A stretch of DNA of 47,667 nt from Nodosilinea nodulosa PCC 7104 (GTDB lineage: Bacteria; Cyanobacteriota; Cyanobacteriia; Phormidesmidales; Phormidesmidaceae), in contig NZ_JH976538.1 of assembly GCF_000309385.1 (NCBI RefSeq), positions 1-47,667 of the forward strand, given 5' to 3'. The notes below the pieces were generated by a model. The model worked only from the letters and a program-made list of their open reading frames with translations. It was not told where the DNA came from and searched no databases. The position numbers were made by a program, and so were the translations under genes. The first letter of the stretch is position 1. Every line of letters begins with the position of its first letter. This document shows, piece after piece, positions 8,371-15,912 of the stretch.

Positions 8371-8675
8371 GAGTCACTATAGCCACTCCGCTTAACGCAC
8401 CCCAGTTGATGGCGATCGCTCCGTTCTAGTGAGGAGCTAGATAGCCTATTCCATATAAATTATTTCCATATGTATCAATTTACAACCAAGCGATTACAAC
8501 TAAGTTTTTCTACCTATGCAACTTGCATATAATAGAAACGAAGACGAGAAAAATGATTTCAGGGTTTATATTCGCCCCAGAAAAACAACCTAAACATTGT
8601 TTACCAGGGACTCCCTTCATCTATCTGGTAAAGCCAAAAGTATCTCCCCGTCGAAGTGAAAGAGCGGGCTAGGTT
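8371..8675. promoter_or_regulatory. AT-rich 305-bp region with TATAAT and a UTR hairpin
   Basis: TATAAT at 8528-8533 is a good -10 box for the downstream lysis-like genes, though no clear -35 is seen. TTTACCAG (8600-8607) pairs with CTGGTAAA (8635-8642), forming an 8-bp stem in the presumed leader. Base composition drops sharply in GC here and stays low to about 10040, unlike the flanks. Confidence 0.4.
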
Positions 8676-8756
8676 TTGGCAGACAATAATCTTAAACTCT
8701 TGATTCAATCTCCATTCAGAGTTTTTCCGATAGAGATTTTAGTGAGGAAATTAGTG

Positions 8757-9320
8757 ATGCCTAGAAGTTTTAATGCTTGTAAAGCTAAAGTTCATAATCG
8801 TGGAATTCCATCAGAAGCATTCCTGAATGAACTTATAGACTGGTGTAAACAGGCACCCGACGAGATTTTTGCAAGAAATGATAGAACAGATATTTACTCG
8901 CAAGTATTCAATGAGCTAGGCCCATGGGAAGACCTCACCCACCGAAAAGCTGCAATGCTTGAAGTATTGAGGGTTCTCGGAGGTTTTGAAAGCTCATGGG
9001 ACTGGAATGAAGGCAGAGATGTAACAAATCCAAATTCAAATACCTCCTGCACTGAAGAAGCTGGAATATTTCAATGTTCTGGTGACTCCATGAGCTTTAG
9101 CACCAGCCTTAAAGAGCTTCTAAAGTCTGCTTCTGGAAAAACAGATTGTGACACCTTCCGTTCTGTATCTAAGAGTAATCACAGATTCGCAATTGAGTAT
9201 TGTGCGCGTCTATTGCGATTTACCACTGACCACCATGGCCCTGTGAAGCATAAAGAGATCAACCCATGGCTCAGGAGAGATGCGGTAGCTGAGTTTAGAC
9301 GATTTCTGTCTACCCAGTGA
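8757..9320 (+). CDS. lysozyme/transglycosylase-like protein
   Basis: Chosen start is ATG 8757, with GAGG nine bases ahead; a TTG at 8676 would add 27 residues. The core AAMLEVLRVLGGFESSWDWN resembles the catalytic E-S-S region of lysozyme-fold lytic transglycosylases (Glu 78 from this start). SNTSCTEEAGIFQCSGDSMS is a substrate-cleft-like glycine/serine motif seen in such enzymes. The C-terminus PVKHKEINPWLRRDAVAEFR closes a compact 187-residue domain. It would cut the glycan strand of peptidoglycan. No signal peptide is visible. It is followed by an amidase, so the pair could act together on cell wall. Family assignment is by motif reading only. Confidence 0.55.
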   Translation: MPRSFNACKAKVHNRGIPSEAFLNELIDWCKQAPDEIFARNDRTDIYSQVFNELGPWEDLTHRKAAMLEVLRVLGGFESSWDWNEGRDVTNPNSNTSCTEEAGIFQCSGDSMSFSTSLKELLKSASGKTDCDTFRSVSKSNHRFAIEYCARLLRFTTDHHGPVKHKEINPWLRRDAVAEFRRFLSTQ

Positions 9321-9454
9321 GTTGACAGTTCGCAACTAATAGATGCGAACAAAGTTAAAAAGCTTTAATTGAGGCTATTCAGCCGCAAAAGCTGATGAGA
9401 TGCCAAGGTTAAATAACCACCTTTCTTCATTTATATAAATCGGAGGAAAATATT

Positions 9455-10039
9455 ATGATGACATCTTCATTGCGTCTTCTCAAAGAGCCTAATGTAGTAG
9501 TATTAGCCGCTGGACATGGTGGCGATGCTCCTGGGGCTGTTTACAAAGGTCATCAAGAAAGTAAGGAGGCTATCACTATTGTAGATTATGTTGCTAAAAC
9601 CCTGAAAGAAAAAGGAGTTGAAGTGGTAGTTGTACCACATGAACTTGACTACGTAGCTTCTATTGAGTGGGTAAACAAAAGATATGAATTCGGCAATGCT
9701 TGGGTTATAGAGATCCACCGTGATTCAGCAGCAGGTCTTAGTCTAGATGATGCCTCACGTCGTTTTGGTGTCTACTACGGCAACTCTGAGGGCAGTAAAG
9801 AAATCGGAAAATTTCTCCGCGACTCCTTTAAGTCTCATGGTAGCAATGAAAAAACGTGGGCAAGGGTACACACGGAATCACCACATAAAAGGCTGGCATG
9901 GATTGCTGATACAAAACCTCTAGCTCATTTGCTTGAGTTGGGTTTTATGGAAGGAAAAAATGATGAAGAACATATAATCTGGCTAGCAAAAGTAGCAACC
10001 GCAGCTATTTTTGAAGCCTTCACGGGCAACTCTTTTTAG
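9455..10039 (+). CDS. N-acetylmuramoyl-L-alanine amidase (Amidase_3)
   Basis: Zinc amidase that cuts the muramyl-alanine amide bond of peptidoglycan. In 194 residues: VVLAAGHGGDAPGA gives zinc ligand H21, QESKEA an acidic ligand around E35/E38, WVIEIHRDSA ligand H88 and LAHLLELGFMEG catalytic E161. All four signature positions are present. No signal peptide or SPOR/AMIN cell-wall domain, as in phage endolysins rather than housekeeping AmiC. GGAGG at 9442-9446 is eight bases from the first of two tandem ATG codons. AT-rich like the gene before it, and unlike the rest of the island. Confidence 0.85.
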   Translation: MMTSSLRLLKEPNVVVLAAGHGGDAPGAVYKGHQESKEAITIVDYVAKTLKEKGVEVVVVPHELDYVASIEWVNKRYEFGNAWVIEIHRDSAAGLSLDDASRRFGVYYGNSEGSKEIGKFLRDSFKSHGSNEKTWARVHTESPHKRLAWIADTKPLAHLLELGFMEGKNDEEHIIWLAKVATAAIFEAFTGNSF

Positions 10040-10075
10040 AGTCTCTTCAGACCATTAATCGAGAAACCGCCCAGA

Positions 10076-10336
10076 TTATTGCTGTGGATTTCTAGATTGC
10101 TCAGGTTGGATAGAGCGATGCTTAGCAATAATCTGGTGCATTTCCTCACGCACTAAACGATGAACTCTCGGATCTGCTTGGATTGGCTCTGAGAAGTCGG
10201 GAGCTACCAGGAATGCCTGACCATCTTTGTCGAAGGTCAAACGCATCTCCTTCACGTCCACAAAAGGCTCTAAGTCCTTCAAGAGGTGATGGAAGGTATT
10301 AAAAATTTGTCCAACGTCAATTTTGGATGAAGCCAT
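10076..10336 (-). CDS. hypothetical protein, 86 aa
   Basis: Starts MASSKIDVGQIFNTFHHLLK and ends in a basic/glutamine-rich tail. Helical N-terminus, then VDVKEMRLTFDKDGQAFLVA as a short beta hairpin. No ribosome site is obvious. It is divergent from the UmuD'-like gene, and the GTCCTACAAGAC dyad lies in the shared promoter region 46 bp upstream of its start. Unknown function. Confidence 0.5.
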   Translation of the reverse strand: MASSKIDVGQIFNTFHHLLKDLEPFVDVKEMRLTFDKDGQAFLVAPDFSEPIQADPRVHRLVREEMHQIIAKHRSIQPEQSRNPQQ

Positions 10337-10375
10337 AGGATGTTAAATTTCAGGCCAACTATCCCAGGTAAGCAC

Positions 10376-10393
10376 AGGACAGTCCTACAAGAC
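10376..10393. promoter_or_regulatory. candidate operator, site A of GTCCTAYRRGAC set
   Basis: AGGACAGTCCT (10376-10386) is a perfect palindrome around a central A, and overlaps GTCCTACAAGAC (10382-10393). Located between two divergent genes, 60 bp upstream of the UmuD'-like ATG. The 12-mer recurs at 11253-11264 (inverted), 12655-12666 and 12668-12679. Confidence 0.55.
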
Positions 10394-10452
10394 AACGAGA
10401 CAACCTCGCCCCCACACGAATAGCATAGACAAACTTCTCTTTCTCTTCCCCT

Positions 10453-10782
10453 ATGGGCTTCCCCATCCCCGGCGATGCCATTGAGCAAAGCCTAGACCTC
10501 AACCAACACCTGATCCACAACCCCGCCGCCACCTTCTTCATGCAGGTCGAGGGGGATATGGCAGCTGACCAGGAGGTACAGCCAGGAGATCTGCTGGTGG
10601 TCGATCGCTCGCAAACGGCCCAGGATGGCTCTCTGGTCGTGGCGGCGATCGCCGGTACTCTCCAAGTCCTCAGAGTCCAAAAGCACCACAGTAAATTAGT
10701 GCCTGCTACAGGTTGGACACCAGGACAAACGCTAGATATGGAGGTTTGGGGCGTGGTTACTCACCTGATCCGTAAGGTTTGA
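10453..10782 (+). CDS. UmuD'-like protein lacking N-terminal tail and catalytic dyad
   Basis: A 109-residue homologue of UmuD (LexA/S24 fold), partner of UmuC in translesion polymerase V. It begins MGFPIPGDAIEQSLDLNQHL, aligning with the sequence right after the Cys24-Gly25 cleavage site of E. coli UmuD (GFPSPAADYVEQRIDLNQ). The gene therefore encodes the processed UmuD' form. An in-frame TAG at 10426-10428 with no start codon between it and the ATG excludes a longer product. The serine of the usual GDSM is methionine here (VEGDMAADQEVQPGD, same spacing). The lysine of TVKRL is leucine (LQVLRV). Self-cleavage is therefore impossible. Likely works constitutively with UmuC at 11366, pending RecA-independent control. 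Confidence 0.85.
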   Translation: MGFPIPGDAIEQSLDLNQHLIHNPAATFFMQVEGDMAADQEVQPGDLLVVDRSQTAQDGSLVVAAIAGTLQVLRVQKHHSKLVPATGWTPGQTLDMEVWGVVTHLIRKV

Positions 10783-10791
10783 CGATGGAAA

Positions 10792-10832
10792 AGAAAAACC
10801 CCGCTGTTGCCAGCAGGGTCTTTGGGGTTGGA
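10792..10832 (-). terminator. rho-independent terminator, minus strand
   Basis: Read on the minus strand: CCCTGCTGGCAACAGCGGGG forms a GC-rich stem with one mismatch and is followed by TTTTTCTTTT. It lies 26 bp past the stop of the DUF4278 gene, and also sits just beyond the UmuD'-like gene on the other strand. Confidence 0.75.
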
Positions 10833-10857
10833 ACGCTGTTAGAGGGAAATCTGTGGT

Positions 10858-11034
10858 CTACCGGGCGTAGTGAATGCCGCGATAGGTTAGGTCAGCAGGC
10901 TGCGGTCGCTGGGCAACGGTGAACTGCTTGCGGGCGTAGGGACGGCCCATGAAGGTTGCCGTTTCGCCGGTTGCGATCGCATCAACAGCAGGGGTGGAAG
11001 CTTCGTAAGATTTGCCAAGGAAAGAGAGTTGCAT
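10858..11034 (-). CDS. DUF4278 domain protein
   Basis: A 58-residue protein starting MQLSFLGKSYEASTPAVDAI and ending LTYRGIHYAR, the two ends typical of the small cyanobacterial DUF4278 family (xLxYRGxxY at both termini). The ATG at 11034 has CAGGAG about ten bases upstream; a longer frame to 11166 lacks this support. Function unknown; such genes are found widely in cyanobacteria near stress genes. It is divergent from umuC, sharing the region with operator site B. Confidence 0.75.
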   Translation of the reverse strand: MQLSFLGKSYEASTPAVDAIATGETATFMGRPYARKQFTVAQRPQPADLTYRGIHYAR

Positions 11035-11252
11035 AGCTGGGGCTCCTGAGTGACGGGGGGGTGTCTCGATGAACCAATAGTCCCGTGAATCTTTGATTGG
11101 AGTGGTGACGGCGGTATGAGCTGGCTGGTGATAGTTATGGAGTTTGGGCGTGAGGCAAAAAGGCATTGGCGCTGATGGAGATCACGCTGTTGTGCGATCG
11201 CAAAGCCTCAAATGACGTTTGCCCGAGCATTAGCGCTGGTGACGATAAGACA

Positions 11253-11264
11253 GTCTCGTAGGAC
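11253..11264. promoter_or_regulatory. candidate operator, site B of GTCCTAYRRGAC set
   Basis: GTCTCGTAGGAC, which on the other strand is GTCCTACGAGAC. It is flanked by further ACAG words (AAGACAG on the left, AGGACAGC on the right). It lies 102 bp upstream of umuC in the divergent region shared with the DUF4278 gene. Confidence 0.55.
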
Positions 11265-11289
11265 AGCGGGACACCGACCATTTCAGAGG

Positions 11290-11307
11290 ATAGTATAGGA
11301 ATACTAT
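11290..11307. promoter_or_regulatory. perfect palindrome resembling a LexA box before umuC
   Basis: ATAGTAT-AGGA-ATACTAT is a perfect inverted repeat 58 bp upstream of the umuC ATG. Its core AGTATAGGAATACT fits the cyanobacterial LexA consensus RGTACNNNDGTWCB at all but two symmetric positions, and it also reads TAGTA-N6-TACTA. Likely an SOS operator. Confidence 0.55.
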
Positions 11308-11365
11308 TGCATCTATCTCCATAACCTCCAATGCTGTAAACCCCTGTTCTCCTTAGGGTCTAGCT

Positions 11366-12676
11366 ATGTTTGCCCTGGTAGACTGCAACTCTTTTTTCGC
11401 CTCCTGTGAGAAGGTCTTCCGCCCCGACCTTGAAGGAAAGCCCGTGGTGGTGCTCTCCAACAACGATGGCTGTGTCGTGGCGCGATCGCCCGAGGCCAAG
11501 CCGCATGTTGCCATGCAGGCGACGCTGTATTCCATCCAAGACCTGGTGAGGCAAGGCAAGATTCACGCCTTCTCATCGAACCCCATGCTCTACAAAGACA
11601 TGTCGCGGCGGGTAATCCAGACCCTCCAGCACTTCAGCCCCGAGGTCGAACAGTACTCCATCGACGAAGCCTTCCTGGGCCTGCACGGGTTCACCAAAGC
11701 CGACCTGACTGACTACGGCCAAAAGATTCGCACCACCGTCAAACAGTGGACCGGCATTCCGGTCTCGGTGGGCATCGCCAAAACCAAGACCCTGGCCAAA
11801 TTAGCGGCCCACGAAGCCAAGCGCTACCCCGACCTGAATGGAGTACTCAATATTGAAACCCTGGCCGACTCAGACGCTGTGCTGGCTGGCCTCGATGTGG
11901 GGGAAGTGTGGGGCATTGGCCGCAACCTCAAGGCCAAACTTAACAGCATGGGCATCAAAACCGTGCTCCAACTCAAGAACGCTGATGAGACAAGAATCAA
12001 AAAGAAGTTCGGAGTTCTGGGCCTGAGAACCGTTCTAGAGCTGCGCGGCACCCCCTGTTTCCCAATGGAGCCGGTGGCCGCCCCCGTCACCATGCGGATT
12101 GTATCTCGCTCCTTTGGGCATCTGGTCACAGAACTCTCGGACATCAAAGAGGCGGTAGCTACCTACACCACCCGCTGTGCCGAAAAGCTGAGGGCCGATG
12201 GCCTGCTGGCGGGTCACTTCACCGTCACCATGAGAACCAGCTACTACCGACCTGAGAACCAATATTCATCCGCCCGCTCTGTAGCTCTCGACCAACCCAC
12301 CAACGATACCGCTGTGCTCATCCACGAGGCGATGAAACTGGCAGAAGCGGCCTTTACGCCAGGTTATGAGTACCTGAAGGCCAAGGTCATCGCCACTGAG
12401 CTAACCCCGGTGGGAGAGGTGCAGGGCAGCTTGTTTGCAGCCCCGGTAGATACTGAGAAGCGCGATCGCCTGATGCAGGCTATGGACAATCTCAACCGTA
12501 AGCTCAGCCCCGATGCCGTCAAGTTTGGCGCGATGGGCCTCAAGCCCACCTGGGCGATGCGGTCAGACTATTTTTCCCAGCGCTATACGACTCACTGGGC
12601 GGAGATACCAACTGTGAAGGTTTGGCAAACGACTAGAAATCAATCAACAAGACTGTCCTACGAAACAGTCCTATAG
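11366..12676 (+). CDS. umuC: Y-family DNA polymerase V catalytic subunit UmuC
   Basis: A 436-residue error-prone polymerase that copies past DNA lesions with UmuD'2. Palm motifs: MFALVDCNSFFASCE (metal Asp 6) and EQYSIDEAFLG (D100/E101). SVGIAKTKTLAKLAAHEAK follows, then the helix-hairpin-helix VWGIGRNLKAKLNSMGIKTV, little finger from about 240, and the clamp-binding pentapeptide QGSLF at 353-357. The C-terminus MRSDYFSQRYTTHWAEIPTV is the usual UmuC tail. One residue shorter than relatives around residue 46, otherwise normal. The start shows no strong ribosome site. Preceded by a LexA-like palindrome and operator B; its 3' end carries operator C for the next gene. Confidence 0.93.
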   Translation: MFALVDCNSFFASCEKVFRPDLEGKPVVVLSNNDGCVVARSPEAKPHVAMQATLYSIQDLVRQGKIHAFSSNPMLYKDMSRRVIQTLQHFSPEVEQYSIDEAFLGLHGFTKADLTDYGQKIRTTVKQWTGIPVSVGIAKTKTLAKLAAHEAKRYPDLNGVLNIETLADSDAVLAGLDVGEVWGIGRNLKAKLNSMGIKTVLQLKNADETRIKKKFGVLGLRTVLELRGTPCFPMEPVAAPVTMRIVSRSFGHLVTELSDIKEAVATYTTRCAEKLRADGLLAGHFTVTMRTSYYRPENQYSSARSVALDQPTNDTAVLIHEAMKLAEAAFTPGYEYLKAKVIATELTPVGEVQGSLFAAPVDTEKRDRLMQAMDNLNRKLSPDAVKFGAMGLKPTWAMRSDYFSQRYTTHWAEIPTVKVWQTTRNQSTRLSYETVL

Positions 12677-12679
12677 GAC
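12655..12679. promoter_or_regulatory. tandem candidate operators, site C (two copies)
   Basis: GTCCTACGAAAC (12655-12666) and the perfect palindrome GTCCTATAGGAC (12668-12679) lie 13 bp apart. They overlap the last codons of umuC and precede the transglutaminase-like gene by about 60 bp. Placement before the next gene argues for a real binding site rather than codon chance. Confidence 0.55.
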
Positions 12680-12741
12680 AGCACCAAATGCGGGAAACCT
12701 AGCATTTAAGTTCGTTCTGGCTGTCCTCTCTTTAAGATTCC

Positions 12742-14142
12742 ATGCGGTTTTTATTCCTGAAGCTGCCTTCTCTGGCCACCAGAGCACTGTTCTACCTGGC
12801 CGTCTTCCTCACTCCAGTTCTAGGGGTTTGGTTGGCCTCGTCGCTGGTCGCTTACATTAACGGCCCCAAGCTGCTGACGGTTTTTTCAGGTATTCTCCTG
12901 TTTCCCCTGGTTCCCATTCTGTGGGACATGCGGGGGCACAAGAAGGGCAAGGGATCGGGCATTCTCACCTGGGGCGATCGCATTACGCTGCGAACTCTGG
13001 CCCTCAATTTAGCCTTTCTCTGTCTCCTGGTAGCGCTGAGGCCTCAGACCTCTTTCCTGGCTCTATCTACCCGTGGGGATTGGTTCTTAGATGGTATGCA
13101 GGGGCCACAGGTGGAGCTAGCGCGAAAGGGACTGTTCACGCTGGCTGGTGGCCTGGAGGGGGTGTACCTCCGATTCCACGACAATCCCTTTGACCAGTAT
13201 GCCGACACGACCCAAGTAAAGCCCCAACCAGCGCCCCAGCCCAGACCTGCTGGACAAGCTGGACAGGCTAAAGGGTGGCCCTGGACTGAGGTAGGTCTGC
13301 ACCCGACAGTAGTCAACATGCCAGCTAATGTCGAAACCAGTATTGAGTCAGTGGCCCAGTACATTGCCAGCCAGGAAAAAGACCCAATGATGCGGGTGAA
13401 GGCGCTCCATGACTATGTGGCTGACCGCATCGCCTATGATGCTCCCAACTACTTTGCTGGAAACTATCCACCCCAGGATGCCGCGACAGTCTTTCAGCGC
13501 CGGGTAGCAGTCTGTGCAGGCTATGCCAAACTACTCGAAGCCTTGGGGCAGGCCATTGGTGAAGAGATCGTCTATGTCGTTGGCGACTCCCGCAGCTCAA
13601 CCAGCGATTTGGAGGGGCAGAGCCACGCCTGGAATGCGGCTAAGGTCAATGGACAGTGGTACTTGCTCGATGCAACCTGGGATAGCGGAACGGTAGATCG
13701 GGCGTCAGGGTTTAAGAAAGCCTACAAGACTGATTATCTCTTCCCACCCCCGGAGGTAATGGGCATTAGCCACTTCCCCGACGATGAAAACTTTCAGCTC
13801 AGATCACAGCCTATTACCCGAGGTGAGTTCTTGCGCCAGCCGATGATGAGAGCGCAATTCTTTGCCGAGGGGATGAAGTTAGTTGCCCCGATGCGATCGC
13901 AGACGGACACTAACCAAAATGCGGTAATTCAACTCCAGAATCCTAACCAGCGCTGGATTCTCTCTAGCTACTCGCTGAAAGGCTCGAACCAGGCAGAATA
14001 CTGCACCGATAGCGCGACCCAAGCCCCTCAGATTACCTGCCCATTGCCCAGCTCTGGCACCTACGAAATCAACTTATTCAGTGGCGACGAGCAGTATGGG
14101 CAGTTTGCCCAGGTGGGCCAAGTTGAATTCAATCGGCGCTAA
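12742..14142 (+). CDS. membrane protein with transglutaminase-like domain
   Basis: A 466-residue protein. The first 110 residues hold three or four hydrophobic segments (about 12-35, 42-60, 82-100), then a Pro/Gln-rich linker near 155-175. The domain at 190-330 has the transglutaminase/KY-like triad: Cys258 in VAVCAGYAKLLEALG, His295 in GQSHAWNAAKVNGQW and Asp310 in LLDATWD. Family members are thiol peptidases or crosslinking enzymes. The 100-residue tail is beta-rich. It lies five bases before the HNH gene and behind operator C, so it is probably transcribed with it under the control used for umuC. Role unknown; an envelope-located hydrolase is the best reading. Confidence 0.8.
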   Translation: MRFLFLKLPSLATRALFYLAVFLTPVLGVWLASSLVAYINGPKLLTVFSGILLFPLVPILWDMRGHKKGKGSGILTWGDRITLRTLALNLAFLCLLVALRPQTSFLALSTRGDWFLDGMQGPQVELARKGLFTLAGGLEGVYLRFHDNPFDQYADTTQVKPQPAPQPRPAGQAGQAKGWPWTEVGLHPTVVNMPANVETSIESVAQYIASQEKDPMMRVKALHDYVADRIAYDAPNYFAGNYPPQDAATVFQRRVAVCAGYAKLLEALGQAIGEEIVYVVGDSRSSTSDLEGQSHAWNAAKVNGQWYLLDATWDSGTVDRASGFKKAYKTDYLFPPPEVMGISHFPDDENFQLRSQPITRGEFLRQPMMRAQFFAEGMKLVAPMRSQTDTNQNAVIQLQNPNQRWILSSYSLKGSNQAEYCTDSATQAPQITCPLPSSGTYEINLFSGDEQYGQFAQVGQVEFNRR

Positions 14143-14147
14143 TCTCT

Positions 14148-15294
14148 GTGAACATCACCTCAGATAAAGTCATCAGCACCATCCTCAAGCACGATACGAA
14201 AGTAACGAGCTACAAGATTGCGCTGCTGCGGGCCATCAACGATGTGGTGCTGACCTACCCAGACCTGCGAACCTATCAAAGTGATGTCGCAGTTCCCCTC
14301 AAGCTGCTGGCCGAGTTCTGGATCGCCTACTACTGGCCCCTCGTAGACCCTAATGACCCCATCCAGCAGGGGCAGCGGGCACAGCGCCAGGGGCAGACCA
14401 CCAATGATATGGCCTTTAGACCAGCGCTCACTGAACTCAGGCGGCAGTGGGAGCAGGTGATTGGGGGACTGAAGAACCCCGCCGATGGCTTCTTCCTCAT
14501 CAACGAGCTGCGCTCATCCCGCAAACAGCAGCGCTACCCCCAGCCACTAATTGACGCTTACCAGCGAGCGATCGCCGCTGTCGCCAAAACGATCGAGATG
14601 CCCATCCGCTATGCTGGCCCTGGCGAGTGGAGCATCTTCGAGAAGCCCCAAGCCTACAATCAGGTGGCCAGCCGGACTGTGGCGGTGCCAGGGACAAGGG
14701 TAAAAGACCGCTGCCTGATCATCCCCCTCGACCTCTGGGCCACATTCCGCCAGATGTCGCTCTGGGTCGAAGCCCTGTGTATTCATGAGTGGTGCCTGTT
14801 CACCGGCAGAGTAAGCGACCACGACCGGGGCGACATCTACGGCCTACTGACCTCTCGCCCTGACAACCGCCGTCCCCTGAGCTGGGAACGCAACCAGATC
14901 GACATCTTGATCATGGAGGGCACCGCCTTTACCTGTCCCTGGACGGAGAAGCACATCGCCCAAGGCACCTCCTACGACCTCGACCACATCTTGCCCATAG
15001 CGGTCTACCCCACCAATGAGCTGTGGAACCTGGTGCCATCTGATCCAGACTTTAACTCGCACAAGAAGCGCGATCGCTTGCCTACGGCTGAGCGGTTGGT
15101 GGTGGACCTCTCATCTGGAACAAACCCACCTGAGTTATGGGGCTTCAAAGCCTTTGATCGAAGTGCTGCGAGAAGATGTGTCTCTGCGGTTTGCTACGGT
15201 TCAGGCAGGCTCTGGCTTCTCTGAAAGTTTGTCTGTAGCGGTGGTTGACCTGGTTGAGGAAGTGGCCGAGGCCAGGGATTTAGCAAGGTTTTGA
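14148..15294 (+). pseudogene. HNH endonuclease, frameshifted near the C-terminus
   Basis: The main frame runs 14148-15224. Its HNH core lies near residues 262-305: FTCPWTEKHIAQGTSYDLDH followed by ILPIAVYPTNELWNLVPSDP and FNSHKKRDRLPT. DLDHILP supplies the first His, NELWNLV the Asn and NSHKKRD the last His. The ATG-like start is a GTG preceded by the transglutaminase stop by five bases. After about 15115 the frame degrades, while the next frame carries an evident native tail (LIEVLREDVSLRFATVQAGS and VAVVDLVEEVAEARDLARF, stop 15292-15294). A one-base indel near 15115-15150 is therefore likely. The nuclease core is intact, so activity may survive. Confidence 0.75.
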
Positions 15295-15370
15295 TCTATG
15301 TAATTGGAAAGCTGTATCTACTGGTCGCCTTCGGGTTTGGACTGATGGAATGCTAGTTTCGGATGTTGGA

Positions 15371-15584
15371 CATGTGGGGTGCATCCCACTTTTGTGAAAA
15401 CCGTATTAATGGGGAGAGTGGAAGGGTAGACCCAGGCATGACTCACTATGGAAGCTGAAGACCAAAAGCACTTGGAAGCCCATACAGCAATAGCGACCGA
15501 GAGGGGCTCGATAGCCCATAAGACGTCGAGTACACTGTGCGACGGCAGATGCTGAAGGCGTTCAGCCCTCGAGTGGCCTTTTTT
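15371..15584 (+). ncRNA. possible structured RNA ending in a T-run
   Basis: No credible frame crosses this stretch, yet it is dense in short perfect hairpins: GTGGG/CCCAC (15374-15389), GGGT/ACCC (15424-15433), GGGCT/AGCCC (15504-15517) and GCTGAA/TTCAGC (15551-15566). It ends at TTTTTT (15579-15584). The layout suggests a folded RNA or an orphan RNA of a mobile element. A HEARO/omega-RNA of an IscB element is one possibility that I cannot test here; no IscB gene follows. Confidence 0.35.
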
Positions 15585-15666
15585 GTCAATCAGCAGGCCT
15601 ACCCCGATTGAGAGCTAAGTCAATGTAAGTACAATGAGAGCAGCCTACCCAACAAGAACTCTAGTT

Positions 15667-15885
15667 TCAGTGCATATTGACTACTTCCGAAGCGCTTCGC
15701 TGTTTTCGGCGTTCTTGCAAAGACCTATCAATTAATTTTGCAACCAGCCAAGAGACAGATCGTTCATCTGTCTGTGCCCACTCCTCCAGTTCTTGCTTTA
15801 ACTCTGGAGAAACGTAAGCAACCACTCGCTCCAAGTCTGTTTTACCACCCATTTTGAGTTTCACTTCTGGTTTTCTTGCTTCCAA
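15667..15885 (-). CDS. ribbon-helix-helix DNA-binding protein (CopG/antitoxin type)
   Basis: A 72-residue basic protein. TDLERVVAYVSPELKQELEE then WAQTDERSVSWLVAKLIDRS is a standard RHH pattern: beta strand, helix, turn, helix, with basic tail ERRKQR. RHH dimers repress promoters, often as antitoxins; no toxin partner is adjacent. The perfect 14-bp inverted repeat at 15913-15947 lies 28 bp ahead of its start and is a natural autoregulatory site. The start ATG has no strong ribosome site. Confidence 0.65.
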   Translation of the reverse strand: MEARKPEVKLKMGGKTDLERVVAYVSPELKQELEEWAQTDERSVSWLVAKLIDRSLQERRKQRSASEVVNMH

Positions 15886-15912
15886 GATACCAGTAATAGC
15901 CTAGCCTGTGTT

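Noticed and set aside
10858..11166. Longer 102-codon version of the DUF4278 gene
   Set aside because: The internal ATG at 11034 has a good ribosome site and begins exactly at the family start.
14148..15294. HNH gene as an IscB or Cas9-like nuclease
   Set aside because: No RuvC motifs or bridge helix are present; it is a stand-alone HNH protein.
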